A stretch of 64,000 nt of DNA. Origin: Sapria himalayana. Taxonomy: Eukaryota > Streptophyta > Magnoliopsida > Malpighiales > Rafflesiaceae. Each line of letters opens with the position of its first letter. Within the stretch, counting starts at the first letter, position 1. The notes under the pieces were generated by a model. That model saw nothing but the letters and a program-made list of their open reading frames with translations. It made no database searches and was not told where the DNA came from. Both the position numbers and the translations under genes were made by a program. Where the stretch lies: positions 1 through 64,000 of the forward strand of contig JAREIK010004239.1 in the NCBI GenBank assembly GCA_029783825.1, in the 5' to 3' direction. Below, piece by piece: positions 1-13,429 of the stretch.

Positions 1-771
1 TATCAATCTTACTATATGTATATCAATAGATCTATCAATCTAATAATCTGTCTATCGTTCTATTTATCTATATACATTTCTATCAATATATATATAATAT
101 ATATTTTTCTATCTATTTATCTTTAATTTTATATATCAAACTTTCTATCAATCATATAAATCTATCTATAAATCTATCTATTAATCATTATATTAATTTG
201 TCTATCAATCATTCTAGCCTATGTCTATTTAAATAACTTTCAATCAATCAATCTATCTATCTATATGTCTATCTGTTTGTCTATCTCTCTATCTGACTAT
301 CAATCTATATATCTTTTTATTTGTCTATGTATCAATCAATCATCTATCTATCTATTTATTTATCTTTATGTCTAACTATCTGTCTAAATAACTATCTTTC
401 TATATCTATATATATATATATATATCTATCTATTTGTCTATCAATCTATTGATAATCTATCTATCTATCGATTGATCTGTCTATCTATCTGTATATCCAT
501 TTATCTATCTATCTGTATGTCTGCCTGTCTATCTATCTATCTGTCTATCTATCTATATATCTACTTATTTTTCTATCTATCTGTCTATCTATCTATTAGC
601 ACATATTATATATCTATTTACCTTTCTATCTATTTATCTATCAATCTATATGTATATCTAACTTTTATCTATCAATCAATCTTTCTATATTTCTTTCTTT
701 CTTTATTTCTATCTATCGATCTACTTTTTTCCTATCTATCTATCTATATATATGCATTTCTCTATCTTACT

Positions 772-819
<48 letters not shown>

Positions 820-3201
820 ATTATATATATATCTATCTATCTATCTATCTATCTTTATGTGTGTATGTGTGTGTATCTATCTATCTATTTGTCTAACTAT
901 TTATCTATCTATCAATCTGTCTATCTTTCTTTTTGCCTATCTATCTATCTCTATGTCAATCTATATTGTATCTATCTGTAAATTTATCTATCTATCTAGT
1001 ATGCCTATCTATCTATCTATTTATATGACACTCTATTTGTTTATCTATCTATCTATCTATTTTTAATCTATATGTCTATCTATCCATTTATCTAAATATC
1101 TATCTTTCTATATATCCATATATCTATCTTGTTGTCTATCTATCTTTCTATCTATCAATATAATAATCTATCTATCTATTTTTCTTTCAATAAGTCTATC
1201 AATATGTCTATAAATCTGTCTATGAATCTATCAATTTGTCTATCAATCAATGTATCTATTTTTCTATCTGTGTGTCTATCTGTATGTCTATGTAACTATT
1301 TATCTATCAATCTATCTGTTTGCCTATCTGTATGTCCATGTATCTATCTATTTGTCTGTCTATCTGTCTGTTGATCTATCAGTTTATCTTTATCTATCTT
1401 TGTATCAATGTGTGTGTGTATATCTTTCTATCTATTTGCATATCTCTCAGTATGTCTATCTATTTGTGTATCTATAAATTTATTTATCTTTTTATCCATC
1501 TCTTTATCTATCTGTCTGATTATCTGTCTATCTATTTTCTATTTGTCTATCTTTTTTCTATCTTTTAATCTATCTATCTATAATAATTTATCTATATATC
1601 TGTCGATCAATCTATATATCTATCTATCTATTATATCTGTCTATGTATATCAATTTATCTAACTAATGTCTAATAATTTATCTATCCATCTATCTATCTA
1701 TAAGTCTATTTATCTGTATATCTATCTATCTATCTAAATATATGTCTATCAATTTGTCTATTTATTTGTCTTTCAATTTGTATATCAATCTATCTATCAA
1801 TCTATCTTTCAATTTGTATATCAATCTATCTATCAATTTGTCTATCAATATGCCTATCAATCTATATAATAATGTTTCTATAAATCTTTCTATCAATCAA
1901 AGTATCTATCTATCTATCTATGTATTTTTCTATTTATTTATCAAACTATTTCTCTATCTATGTATATGTATATCTATGTATTTATCTATATGTCTATCAT
2001 CTAGCTATCTATCTATTAATCTATCTATTTATATGTATATCAGTCTGTTTGTCTATCTTTTTTTCTATCTGTCTGTCTATTTATTTATCTATCTATTTGT
2101 TTTTTATATCTAGTTCTCAATCAAATTATCAAATTATATCTATCAATCAATCAATCATTCAATCTATATGTCTATCTATCAAAATAATAACCTGACTAAT
2201 TATCTATCTGTCTATCTATCTATCTATCTGTCTGTCTAATTATATGTCTTTGTGTGTCAATTTGTCTATTTATCTATCTGTCTATCAATCTGTCTATATA
2301 TATATATATATTTATTTATTTATTTATACCTTTTTGTCTATCTACCTCTCTCTCTGTCTGTCAATATATCTATCTATTTATAACTATCTGTCTCTCTCAA
2401 TCTAAGTATATAACTATCTGTCTATCTATTTTTTTATGAATTTCTATATCTTTCAATCTATCTTTTTATCGATCTATCTACCTGTCTATATATCTTTCTA
2501 TATTTCTATCTATCTATCTATATATATCTTTATCTTTATATCTCTCTATCTATCTATTTCTCTAATAATCTTTATATGTATAATTTTATCTATCTGTCTA
2601 ACTATCTATCTATATTTCTATCTATATGTTTATCTTTCTATCTATATGTCTATCTTTCTATCTCTCTATCTTTTTATCTATATATTTGTCTATCAATCTA
2701 TCTATCTATATGTCTATCAATCTATCTATCTACTTGCCTATCAATCTCTCTATCATTCTGTTAATCACTTTGTCTATCAATATGCATATCATTATGTCTA
2801 TCAATCAATATATCAATCAAATTAGCAATGTTTGTATCTATTTATCTATCTATCTAACTATCTATAAATCCATCTACCTTTCATATCTATCTATCTATAT
2901 GTTTATCTATATGTCTATCTATATATTATATTAGTCTATCTATCTTGCTATTTGCATGTATATCAGTCAGTCTATGTATCTATTTATCTATTTGCATTCG
3001 CATGTCTATCAATCTTTGCTATTTGCATGTCTATCTGTCTATATGTATGTCTATCTTTCTATCTATTTATCTATCGACGTGTAGGTTTATTTGTTTATCT
3101 ATCTTTTTATCAATCAATTTATCAAATTGTCTATATATCTCTGTAACTATCAATCAATCAATTAATCAATCAATCTATCTGTTTGTCTAATAATCAACAT
3201 A

Positions 3202-3241
<40 letters not shown>

Positions 3242-3661
3242 TATCTATCTATTAAAGCATCTATCTATTTGTCTGTATATTTGTTAATCAATATGTCTGT
3301 TATTTATTTGTCTATTTATGTATCTATTTATATATTATCTATCTGTATTTGTCTATCTATCTATTTATTTATCTGTTTCGTTATTTGTTTATCTATCTAT
3401 CTATCCAATTGTCTATCTATTTATTTATCTATTTATCTATCTATCATTCTATCTATTATTGTGTCTATCTATCTATATATCAATCTATCTAGCTGTCTAT
3501 CTATCTATCTATCATATATATGTCTTTCTTTATGCCTATCAATCTAACTATCTGTCTATATTTGTCTATCTTTATGTCTATGTATATAATTATTTAATAC
3601 TCTATCTATCAATCTATATCTATATATCTATCTGATCTATCTATCTATCTATCTAGTTATC
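1..3661. repeat. Diverged TATC-type satellite array (left part of first array)
   Basis: The whole stretch is built of TATC with TGTC, TTTC, AATC and TCAA variants on the + strand, broken by pure TA runs (about 780-830 and 3205-3235). It is far more degenerate than a young microsatellite. The open frames it carries read as Leu-Ser-Ile-Tyr repeats in every phase, so they reflect the 4-bp period and are not genes. The array continues beyond the window start and resumes at 19592, on the far side of CACTA element 1. Confidence 0.95.
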
Positions 3662-3664
3662 ATT

Positions 3665-4075
3665 CACTACAAGAAAAATTTCATATAGCTAGGGACAATT
3701 CCCTAGCTATATGGGAGATTTTTGTTGCTAAATGGTAAATAGCGACGAATATCAATGGATTGTGTCCCTTTCTAGTGTGCTTCTTGCTAAATTTTAGCTA
3801 CGGAATTCTTCCTAACTAAAAAATTAGCGATGAAAAATTTCCTCGCTAAAAAAAAAAATTCTGTTGCTAAAATAACAAGATAAACGAAATATTCCGTCGC
3901 TAAACAAAAATAACATTGGATGAATCCCTAGCTAAAGTTCCTATCATTAGCAACGGAATATCCGTCGCTAATTTTAATATTTCCCTAGCTAAATTAGCTA
4001 GGGAAATTTTCTTCTCTAAATTAGCGAGGGATTTTTCCCTCGCTAATTTAGCTTGAGAATTTTCCCTAGCTAATT
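3665..4075 (+). repeat. Left terminal and subterminal repeats of CACTA element 1
   Basis: After the CACTA end, short direct and inverted motifs recur: GCTAGGGAAAT, TTAGCGACGGA and CGTCGCTAA. In characterised CACTA elements such as Spm, repeats of this kind bind TNPA. That role is inferred here. The hairpin at about 3688-3712 (TAGCTAGGGAC...CCCTAGCTA) is shared with element 2. Confidence 0.85.
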
Positions 4076-4269
4076 TAATTTTAAAAATATTTACATAATT
4101 TAAAAAATTTAAAAATTTTTTAATTAAATAATTTAATTTTTTTAAATCATATTGAATAAAAAATGAAACAATAAATAATTTATAATAACCAAAAAATAAA
4201 TTCATTTAATATCTTATTCAAATTCAATATTTTACATAATTGAAACAAAAAAATAAAAAACTTTTAATT

Positions 4270-5392
4270 TTATTCATCAATGTATCTACCAACAATGCAT
4301 AAAGTATAATATATCCATTCATTGACATTGTTTTCTCTTCCTCTGCTCCTCTGATCATCATTTTTCTACTATGACAAAGCTGTCCGAGTCAGCGCACGTA
4401 ATGTCTAGTAAAAAAATTTCATCACTTATAGAAGCTTTGTATGAGGAACAATGCGGCATCATATCTGTAAGAAAATTAAACCACTCAGTCAAAAAAAGTT
4501 ATGTTTTGATACATATATAATCCTGTAGTATATATGTAAATATATACAAGCAATTCACTCGTACATATATTACTAAAATATATGTACCTATAAACAGCAA
4601 TATTCAGTGTACATATAAACTGAGTATGAATATACTCAGTATATACGTACATAAAATACTACAGTATTAAATGTACATATATACTGACTTTATTCGTACG
4701 TATATATCTCAATTGGTGCTCTTGCTGTTGCTCCCGCTGCCGCTCCTGACACTACTGCCAATACCACTACTGTTGTCACAGCTACCACCATCGCCACTAC
4801 TGCCGAAGCTACAACCACTGGCTGCTGTGGAGGCTGCCGCCGCTGCCCCCACTGCTGGACCTGCCACTGCATGCCGCTGCCACCACTGCTACCACTACCG
4901 CCACTGCTGCCACTGCTTCCTATGCTGCAGCTGGTTCTTGTGCAGCAGCGGCTACCACCGCTGCTGCCGCTACTTCCTGTGTAGCCGCTGCCTCTACCTT
5001 CTATGTCGCCGCTTCCTCCGCTGCCTCCGCCGCAGCAGTTGCCGCTACTGCCATTGCTACAGCGGCTTCCGCCACTGCCTCCGCTAGCTCCGTGGTCTTT
5101 GCTACCTCCGCTACCACTGCTGCCACGGCTACCGCCGTGGCAGCTACAGCCATTGTTGCTGCCACTGCCACAGTAACCACTTCTTGTGCCACTGCCACCT
5201 CTATTGTCACTATCGCGGCTGCCGCTGTGGCTGTCGCCTTAGTCGCAGCTACCTCTGATGATAATAGGCTTTTACATATCTATAATAGGCTAAAACTCTA
5301 CCCAAAAATTTTGGATAAACACAAACATATTCACAAATATATAAAAATAGTTATTATAGACATGAACAAACAAAAATTAAAGTTGAATGTAA
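4270..5392 (+). repeat. Internal cassette, copy 1A (AT palindromes plus GC triplet tract)
   Basis: One of six copies or part-copies of the same module in the window. It opens with 'TATTCATCAATGTATCTACC', runs through a segment with 'TTGACATTG...CTCCTCTGATCA', and then a palindrome-rich AT segment (TATACTCAGTATATACGTACA type, about 4560-4705). The GC-rich triplet tract of CTG, CCG, CTA and CCA follows (about 4716-5262). It ends in a conserved tail, 'CTATAATAGGCTAAAACTCT' and an 'AATTAAAGTT' end. Several frames of the tract are open on both strands, giving Ala-, Cys/His- or Leu/Pro-rich translations. No frame is favoured, so I do not call a protein. Confidence 0.85.
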
Positions 5393-5554
5393 AATAGTTT
5401 AAAAAAAATTTAATTAAATAATTTAATATTTTAAAAATAAATTTACTAAAAACAGAAACTATAAAATAAAATTTTAAATTAAAAAAAAATCATTTAATAG
5501 CTTATTCTAATATGATATTTTAAATATCAAAAACAAAAAAATAATAAAATTATA

Positions 5555-6550
5555 TTACATCTTATTAATCAATATTTCTACCGAATGTGCATAAAGTATA
5601 ATATATTAATGCATTGATGTTGCTTTCTCTCCCACTACTCCTCTGATCACCAACTTTCCGCTGCGAAAATGATGTCTGATTCACGGTGCTTCATGTTTGT
5701 TGAAATACATGTTTACTTATACAAGCTTCGTATGGAAAACAATGTGGTACCATATCAGTAAGAAATTTAAACCACCAAATCAAATCAAATTAAATAAAAA
5801 ATTACTATATTTTGATAAATATATATTGCTGCAGTAAATATGTACATATATACTAGCATTTCACTTGTTGAATTACTATTGCAGTATATGCACATATAAA
5901 CTACAGTATTATGCGTACATATATACTGAGTACATATATATACTTAGCATATATGTGCATAAAATACTATAGTATTATACGTACGTATATACTGACTATA
6001 TACGTACGTATATACCGCATATGTTGCTGTGTTGCTGCTCTCGCTACCGTTACTGCTCCCACTACCACTGCTGCTCTCGCTATCGCTCTGCCACTGCCGA
6101 TGCTCCTGCCGCTGGCACTGCTCCCGCTGCCGATGCTCCTGCCACTGGTGCTGCTCGTGCTCTCGCTATTGTTGCGGCTGCCGGTGCTGCCGCAGCTGCC
6201 ACTGCCGCCCCTACCACCACCATTGCTACCACCGCAACCACTAATGCAGCCGCTGGCCCTGATGCCGCTACTGCCCCTGGTGCCTCTTTTTCATTGGTAC
6301 CGCTTATGCCGCAGCTATCATAGTTGCCGCTGATGTCACCTCAGCCGCTACTACTACTGCTGGCGCTGCTGCGGCCATTGCCTCTTCCGTCTCCACCACA
6401 TCCGTCACTATCGTATCTGCCGCTGATGATTATGGGCTTTTACATACCTATATAGGTTAAAACTCTGCCCAAAAAATTAAGAGACACAAAAACATATTCA
6501 CATATATATAAACAAATATTATAGACATGAACAAACACAAATTAAAGTTT
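5555..6550 (+). repeat. Internal cassette, copy 1B (AT palindromes plus GC triplet tract)
   Basis: Second tandem copy of the cassette in element 1, same order and orientation as 1A. The AT palindrome segment is at about 5815-6020, with TACGTACGTATATA repeated, the GC triplet tract at about 6023-6427, and the conserved tail follows. The AATTAAAGTT end joins a non-repeated segment beginning near 6551. Confidence 0.85.
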
Positions 6551-6943
6551 ATTCTCTTACAGCTTCACCCAAAATCCAAAAGATGTCCAGAAATTATGTT
6601 TAGAGATAAAGAGAGTGCAAAAATATAATGTTTTTAGAAAAATAATGATAAGATAAGTTAGCCTTCTTTTTTATAAAGCTGAAATCGGTAAATATGGACT
6701 CATGCATTGGAAGGACCGTGGAAATATCAAAATGCTTTGAATTAGGATTTTTTCTTTTCTCTCAATAATGTGTCTTGCAAAGATTCATAATTTGGATAAT
6801 CAAAAAAGCAAAGAACAAAGCTAGAATAAAAAAAATTGATACTTGCAACAAAATATCATAATTATTTACTACACATAGATAAAAATAAATAACAGTTCAT
6901 AAATAATTCTCATACTCAATCATCCTCATAATTTGTAGGAATG
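6551..6943. other. Spacer between cassettes and TNPA-like gene
   Basis: No gene is seen. The stretch is closely paralogous to 51191-51589 in element 2 (shared 'AAAAGATGTCCA', 'TTTAGAGATAAAGAGAGTGC', 'CATGCATTGGAAGGA'). It is therefore part of the element body, probably the 3' flank of the minus-strand TNPA-like gene. Confidence 0.6.
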
Positions 6944-8775
6944 CTAGCCTTTCCTATGAGTATTCACATATGGATCTCGGAATGCTATGTGATGCGCCAA
7001 TGCTACTAATTGTGACTCCATATAGGACATCTGCGGTTGCATTGCTTTTTTAATTTCTTTAATTTCTTGCATTTCTTCAATCAAATTAGTTATCTGCTTA
7101 TCCTTCTTTTTTAGTTCGGTCTCCATATCTACAATACATTCATTTGTTTCCTATGCTTGTTTTCGACCGCCTCATCCACCATTACTGAGACAGATGAATT
7201 AGAAGCATGACTGCTACAACAAAATACCACTCCATTAGAGCCGATTCCGTACACTCCCTTCTTCTTTCGACCTCTTATTGTCTTCAAACAAATTGGATCA
7301 TAGTCAATTGGTTGAGGGTTCATAGAACCCTCAACTTTTTGATGAGCAACTCTCACTGGTTCCTTCATTAGGTCCTGAGATAAAATGGAGATAAAAACTA
7401 TTCTAGATTTACAAAAAATAAAATAAAAATGTTGCATTCAAGATAATTTTTATAATGTACTGTAGTTTTATAATGTCTAATTAATATAACAATTTCTTAC
7501 TGCAATCATCTGAGACTTGTTGTCAACATACTGGCCATCCACTTTCTTCACATGCATCTTCCTAAAAATCTCATAGAAATTCGGATCTCGACCCAATTCT
7601 CCAGCCTAGAATATGTTTTTATTAATTCATAAAAAAACAAATGATAAAAAAATTTAACAAAATTATTAAAACTATGCAGAGATTATATATTTTGGACTAT
7701 TAGGGCAAACACAAAATATAGATATGTTTAGAATTTTAAATTTATACCAAATCTCGAGCTTGCTCAATGCTCGACTTTGAACCTCATGTGTGTCGATAGA
7801 TTTTTATACCTACTCCAGCAAGCTCACTTTGTCGATTTTTGCTGGCAATATCTGATTTTTTCTTTACATATGGCTCCTCCCAATAATTAAGCCACATGGG
7901 CCAGTCTTCCTTGGATATAAAATCAGATCTTTCTTTAATTTTCTTTAATTTATGAACAGAATCAAAATATCTTTGAGCTGTTTTGATCTCCCATAATGAC
8001 TTTATCTTTCCATCAAATTTGGGTGGCCATGTGCACTGATTCTATAAAAAAATGACAAAAATATTGATATTAACAACAAAACATAATTAATTACTGCTTG
8101 AATAATAACCAACATAAAAGTTAAGTAATTAAATAATTATTTTTAAATTCTTTTGTTTTGTTATTTTTACCTGAAAGTCATTAAAATGACTCCTTTGTCT
8201 ATTGAGAAACTTTCTTCCAGGAGAAAGCTATGGCATCAGTCATTTTCTTGCAAGCCTTTGTAATTATAGTCGAACACTTGTGAGATGGAATAAAACTATA
8301 CAAATAAATAAATAACATAGAAAACAAACAAATCATAACAATATAAAAAAACCACTAATAGTAACATCAAATTTTTTTTTCAAATTATTTTTACATTTTT
8401 CTTTTACCTCTTATCCACAATATCAATTTCTAACTTTTAACTGACTTCAGAAGAAGAAGCAACATTTGATGATGTCGTTGATATTGTAAATGGGGGAATA
8501 ATCAGTGTAAATTGTGGTGTAGAAGATTGAGATGGATCAAAAGTGTGAGCAGGAAGCACAATCGGTGGTGGGCTTACATCTGATAAAGGTGTTAGTTAAG
8601 GTCTCAATGATTGTGATGGTGGTAGAAATGGAGATGGTGATTGTGATATTGAAGTCAGGATATGGTGACTATGAGCTGGTACTGATGCTGGAATATTATG
8701 TAACATACCAATTGAATTTGGTTCATTTCTATGTCCACATCCAGCCCCACTATGACCACGCCCTTTATGTGCCAT
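6944..8775 (-). pseudogene. TNPA-like protein of CACTA element 1 (Transposase_24 family), broken
   Basis: In Spm-type CACTA elements the TNPA-type protein binds subterminal repeats. Read on the minus strand, the start at 8775 gives MAHKGRGHSGAGCGHRN, followed by a Ser/Pro-rich N-terminal region (to about 8430). Next is a segment with KCSTIITKACKKM (about 8220-8280), then a W-rich block (SKEDWPMWLNYWEEPYVKKK, about 7860-7930). The family signature EIFRKMHVKKVDGQYVDNKS follows at about 7510-7580. A GT-AG intron fits 7375-7500. The next exon holds RGRKKKGVYGIGSNG (about 7250), and the C-terminus is a Lys/Glu-rich coiled-coil-like stretch ending at 6944. Compared with element 2, a frameshift and a TAG fall near 7150 (GCATAG for GCATTG), and another stop sits before GSKSSIEQA (about 7780). 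It cannot make a full protein. Confidence 0.82.
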
Positions 8776-8915
8776 ATGCTGTACAAAATAAAACAAAGAA
8801 CAAAAAATAGAAAAATAATGAACAAGCATGCATTTTCGAATAAAACACACCGATAGATTTCAATAAAATATAAAATGTCTTTGATAGTTTAAATTTATGA
8901 TAAAATTATAACAAT

Positions 8916-11900
8916 TTAATTATCGGCATCACTGTCATCCTCCAATGGATATTTTGATATTTCATCTGATTCTGAAAGAAGTTCGAACTCATCTTCATAT
9001 AGAAATTGATCATCTTCAATTTCTATTGTGCCACCATTTGAGTCACATAAATTTTCTAGATCTTCATCTACATTCAAAGGCTCATATTATTTATGTCATT
9101 CTTTTTGGAATGCCAGTACAATTTCTACGTTTACACTTCTTTGTTGCGATGGTGATACTTCAAATTTTGATCGTGCTTTTGATCTTACAAATAGCCACCA
9201 ATCTCTCTTTTCACGAGGATAAAACTCGATATGTACAATAATATACTTGAGTGGCTTGAACTGGCATAATAAATGGCTCATTGCGATTATATCTGTGTTA
9301 GGGTTAACATCCATTAGCTTATAATTCGAATGAATCTTTGTGCCCATATTGGTGTAGGATCAAACCACTCGCACTTAAATAATACAATCTTGTTGTTTTT
9401 GAGTCTAGGATACTCCAAATCATAACTTCTTTGAGTTGACCATAATAAAATCTCATCTGCACTATATCCTATGCCTTTAATGCATACACCACTATTCATT
9501 GTTATTTTAGAAGAACTATGCCCGATTGTGTGAAATTTATATCCATTAACCAAAATACCCAGGATATGGTGTCACATCATCAAAACGGGCCTTTACTTAG
9601 ATTTTGAATAAAAATATTTGAATCTCCATTTGAAAAATCAATTACTTGTGACATTGATTAAAAAATTGATATTAACAAATAAAAGATAAAAAAATTAAAT
9701 AATTCAAAATTTAAAACTTAATATTCTCACATAATTTTTGAACCAATTTGCAAATTTATTTCTAGCATATAATCGACATCATTGCTGAAAATTGATGGTT
9801 GCTTATATTTAACTGCTCAACATAAAAACTACACAAATATAAAAAGAGAAAAAATATAATATCAATTTTAATAATTCCTATTAAGATTAAATTAAACTAT
9901 GATTTAACCTGCAACCATTTTGTGTATACATACTCAGTGTATAGTGCAACCTCCTCACAATTAAGTAAACGTAGCTCCTGGTTTCTTTGTACTCTTAATC
10001 TGTCATACATCTTTTCATTGCTCTTCCAAATGCTTCTTCCAGGGGTACTTGAAGATAGATAGTTTGTCCACAGAATAATCTTCTACCATCACATGACCTT
10101 CATAATTCCATGACACATTTCAATTCTCTGTATTGACATAATCATCAAAATAATAAGAACGAAATGATGATGCTTCTTCTACTAAATATGCATTGCAAAT
10201 TGAACCTTCAACTTTTGTCTGTTTTAACATTCAATTTTCAACTTAGGAAGATACCTATAACCACAATCTTAGGTTTCAATTTGATTAAATTATAATATTA
10301 CTTAAAAACACGAAATAATAAAATACAACAAATTATATGTATTACCTCTCAAAAGGATACATCCACCTGAATTGCACTGGCCCTACAATCCTTTCTTCAT
10401 ATGCCAAATAGGCCGACAAAAACTTCATTGAGTCAAAAAAACTCTGTGGGAATATCCTTTCTAGCTTACTAATAATAAGTGGAATATCAGTCTCCAGCCT
10501 CACAATATCATCTATTTTGATTGTGGTTGTTGTTAGCTATTTGAAAAACAAACTTAGTTCTGTAAGGACCTTCCAAATATTTGTGGAAGTAATTCACGGA
10601 ATGCAATTGGTATTAATCTCTACATAAATACATGACTATCATAACTTTTCATTTCACATAACTTAAGATTCTTCATATCCACGCATCTACCCATATTTGA
10701 CACATATCCATCAGAGAATTTAAAATTTTAAACCCATTCACACAATATCTGTCTTGCCTTCTTGTCAAGTGTGCATCAAGCTTTAGGGAATTTTCATGTT
10801 TGCTCATTTAGTTTCAATTCAGGCTGTCGATAGTAATATTTCAGCTCTTGTCTTGATTTTAAAGTGTCTTTTGTTTTTCCATCTACATTAAGGGCAGTGT
10901 TGAAAATATTGTCAAAAATATCTTTTTCAATATTCATTACATCTAAGTTATGACGAATTAAATTGGACTTCCAATAAGGCAAGTCCAAAAATATACTACG
11001 TTTCCTCCTACCAAATAATTTGCCTATTGGTCCATTACTTCTAGTAGCATCTTTTTAGTTACCTTCTTCAATCCCAAACTATGAATTTTTGTAATAATAT
11101 CATCTCCTGAACGAATAGCTAGTGCAAATATCATCACAGTTTTATTTCTTCGCAATGCAATTCTATTTTTTGAAATGGATGATTCATAGGTAGAAACTTA
11201 CGATGGTTATCAAACTATGCCTATTTACCAATAAATTTGATGGTAAATGCATTCAGAATGTGTCATGCAATACAGGCATGCGAATCATCCTGCAGTACTC
11301 CGGTCAGACAACATTGAATATGTAAAAAAGTCATTTACCATCCACATAAGGGCTGCCCACATAATAAAATTTTGCTTCTTTGAGATATCATATATATTCA
11401 TGCCAACATCCCATAAATGATTTAACTCTGCAGATAAGAGACTGTAAGAAAATATTCAGCGTCTCTTTCAGATTTTTTGGCCCTTGAACCAATATTGACA
11501 AAAACATATATTGCTCCTTCATACACAACCATGGATGCAAGTTATAAGACATCACTATTGGCCATGTTGAATACTGATTGTCCAGATTGCATAAATGGCC
11601 GAAATCCATCAGTGTAGAGACCCAATCTCACATTTTGACTTTTTGCTGCAAAATCTTGATGTATATAATTAAAATGCTTCCAAGTAGGTGAATCTAATGG
11701 ATGACGCATTATCCCTTCTTCAACCTCATGCTCGGAATGCCACCTAATATCATTTGTTGTAGCATTTGATGCATATAGTCTATGTAATCGAGGAATTATT
11801 GGAAAATAATAGATCTTATTAAAGACAATGTTTAATTTTTTTGGTGTTTCTAAAGCACGAGGTGCTTTCCTAAATCGAGGATGGCCACAAAACTTATAGC

Positions 11901-12603
11901 TAATTAAATCACTCTCATCGTCCCATTATAACATGCATCCATTTAACAACAATCAATTTTTTCTACTGGTAGACCCATTCCTCGTAGTAACTTCTTAGTG
12001 TTGTAAATGTTGTTAGTGATCAAATTATTATCCGGAACAATCTCTTTCATCAGTTCTATCACCTGATCAAATAATTTCTCAGACATATGATTTCTGACTT
12101 AATGCTCATTTGTCGACCCATAAGTGACAATTGCGAATGTGTTTTACAACCAAGCCACAACTCTTTATCTACAGCTTTAAGCATTTCATAAAATTTCTGA
12201 GCTTCAGGATTAGGTTGTTCATCCATGTAATTAATATTGAAGTTAGGACCAGTAGCTTCCATGATCATTCTATGGTATATGTTTGATGATTTTCATGACA
12301 AGAAAATGATTCAATACCCTCATTTGGTCAATGTTCAGAGCCTTTGTACCTTCTCCATGATAAATCCAAACAAAATGATTTGGTGCAAAGCCATATTTTG
12401 CCAAATGATATCTTATAGTGTTTGCATAATGAAAAGGGATATTCTGACACTTTCAATGATTACATGGATACTTAATTTTTTCTCCATCCTTCAATCTCGA
12501 TTGACTACATGCAAATTGATAAAAGTTTCAAGCCCAGTCAAAAAATCTTTATTCAAAATCCATTAATAACCCTTTTGTACATCCACTGATGATCTGAGCT
12601 CAT
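8916..12603 (-). pseudogene. TNPD/TNP2-like CACTA transposase of element 1, broken
   Basis: This is the catalytic-type transposase of CACTA elements, read on the minus strand. The start at 12603 gives MSSDHQWMYKRVINGF, the transposase-associated N-terminal domain, followed by a Cys/His part (KYPCNH, then KCQN, about 12420-12475). The Transposase_21 region runs from about 12000 to 10750. It includes CMKEQYMFLSILVQGPKN (about 11470-11530) and LPYWKSNLIRHNLDVMNIEK (about 10920-10985). DUF4218 follows at about 10350-10540 and ends RWMYPFER. DUF4216 is at about 9096-9553 (NGYKFHT, then FKCEWFDP). The C-terminus is acidic and ends DDSDADN before the stop at 8916-8918. Damage includes a stop in the Cys/His domain, a frameshift after NGF (about 12555), many stops in the Transposase_21 region and a frameshift after FQKE (about 9096). 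The gene lies 141 bp upstream of the TNPA-like start, on the same strand. Confidence 0.88.
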
Positions 12604-12880
12604 TTGCCCTATTTTATTTACATAAAATAATGCTCATCATTAATATAAATAAAAGCATTTTATTACTTCAAAATATACAAAGAATAAATAACATTACTTA
12701 CAGATGAATATTAAAAATTTAAATATCGTGAATATAGAGGCAAGCCATTTGCATAATCTACATTAATAAATAACATAATTTTTAGCACGATAAAGATTAA
12801 AAGTATCACAGTTATACTAAATAAAGGGTGCAAAGTACAATAATGCACAATAAATGAAAGCAAAAAAAATACATTTAATG
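12604..12880. other. AT-rich 5' flank of the TNPD-like gene
   Basis: No gene or clear promoter element can be supported. It lies immediately upstream of the minus-strand transposase start and would hold its 5' leader or promoter if the gene had been active. Confidence 0.4.
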
Positions 12881-12960
12881 TTGAAGGAGGAGAGGGAGAG
12901 ATAGAGAGAGAGAGAGATAAGGTGGGGAGAGAGAGGGGTAGAGAAATCTGGAGATGGAGG

Positions 12961-12995
<35 letters not shown>

Positions 12996-13195
12996 AGAGA
13001 GAGTGGGAGAGAAAAGGCCAAAAGGAGAGGGGGGAGAGAGGGAGAAAGAGAGGGAGAGAGAGGGGGGTGGAGAGAAAGAGAACAAATAAGAAAGAAGAGC
13101 CTAGAAAAAAATAACATAAGAGATAGTGTGACACATAAAGAGAAAGAGGAAGAGAAAGATAGATAGAAGTATAGAGGGAGAGAGACACACATAGA
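12880..13195. repeat. GA-rich (purine) microsatellite
   Basis: About 315 bp of GAGA/GGGAGA-type purine tract on the + strand, CT on the other. The open frames in it (Ser/Leu/Pro on minus, Glu/Arg on plus) are translations of the repeat. It sits just upstream of the minus-strand TNPD-like gene, where CT-rich leaders occur, but no function can be shown. Confidence 0.9.
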
Positions 13196-13429
13196 GAGTG
13201 TAGTGTTAGAATGAAAAATTATATAAAAGAAAATATAAGTTCTTCAGTACAAACTTATCAAATATTACATTTTTTGTTATACATATGTTCATATTTGAGC
13301 CTGAGGCCCAAGGGCTATGATTAGGTAAGAGTACAACCCTTATTTGTATTATACCATATATGAGCCTGATCAACGGACACTCTCATGCTCTGTGCTTACA
13401 TATTGTTGATATTATATCTTTAGTCGTTT

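Noticed and set aside
472..3635. Many 60-170-codon open frames rich in Leu, Ser, Ile and Tyr
   Set aside because: They occur in all three phases of the TATC array and simply translate the 4-bp period. The same holds at 19584-23509, 38604-42609 and 42627-45410.
4671..6333. Ala-, Leu/Pro- or Cys/His-rich frames in cassettes 1A and 1B
   Set aside because: Same composition artefact; the favoured frame differs between copies.
8532..9241. Plus-strand open frames over 8532-9241 and 54277-54504
   Set aside because: Shadows of the minus-strand TNPA-like N-terminus and TNPD-like C-terminus, whose family motifs fix the coding strand.
12711..13192. Ser/Leu/Pro-rich minus-strand frames and a Glu/Arg plus-strand frame
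   Set aside because: Translations of the GA/CT microsatellite.
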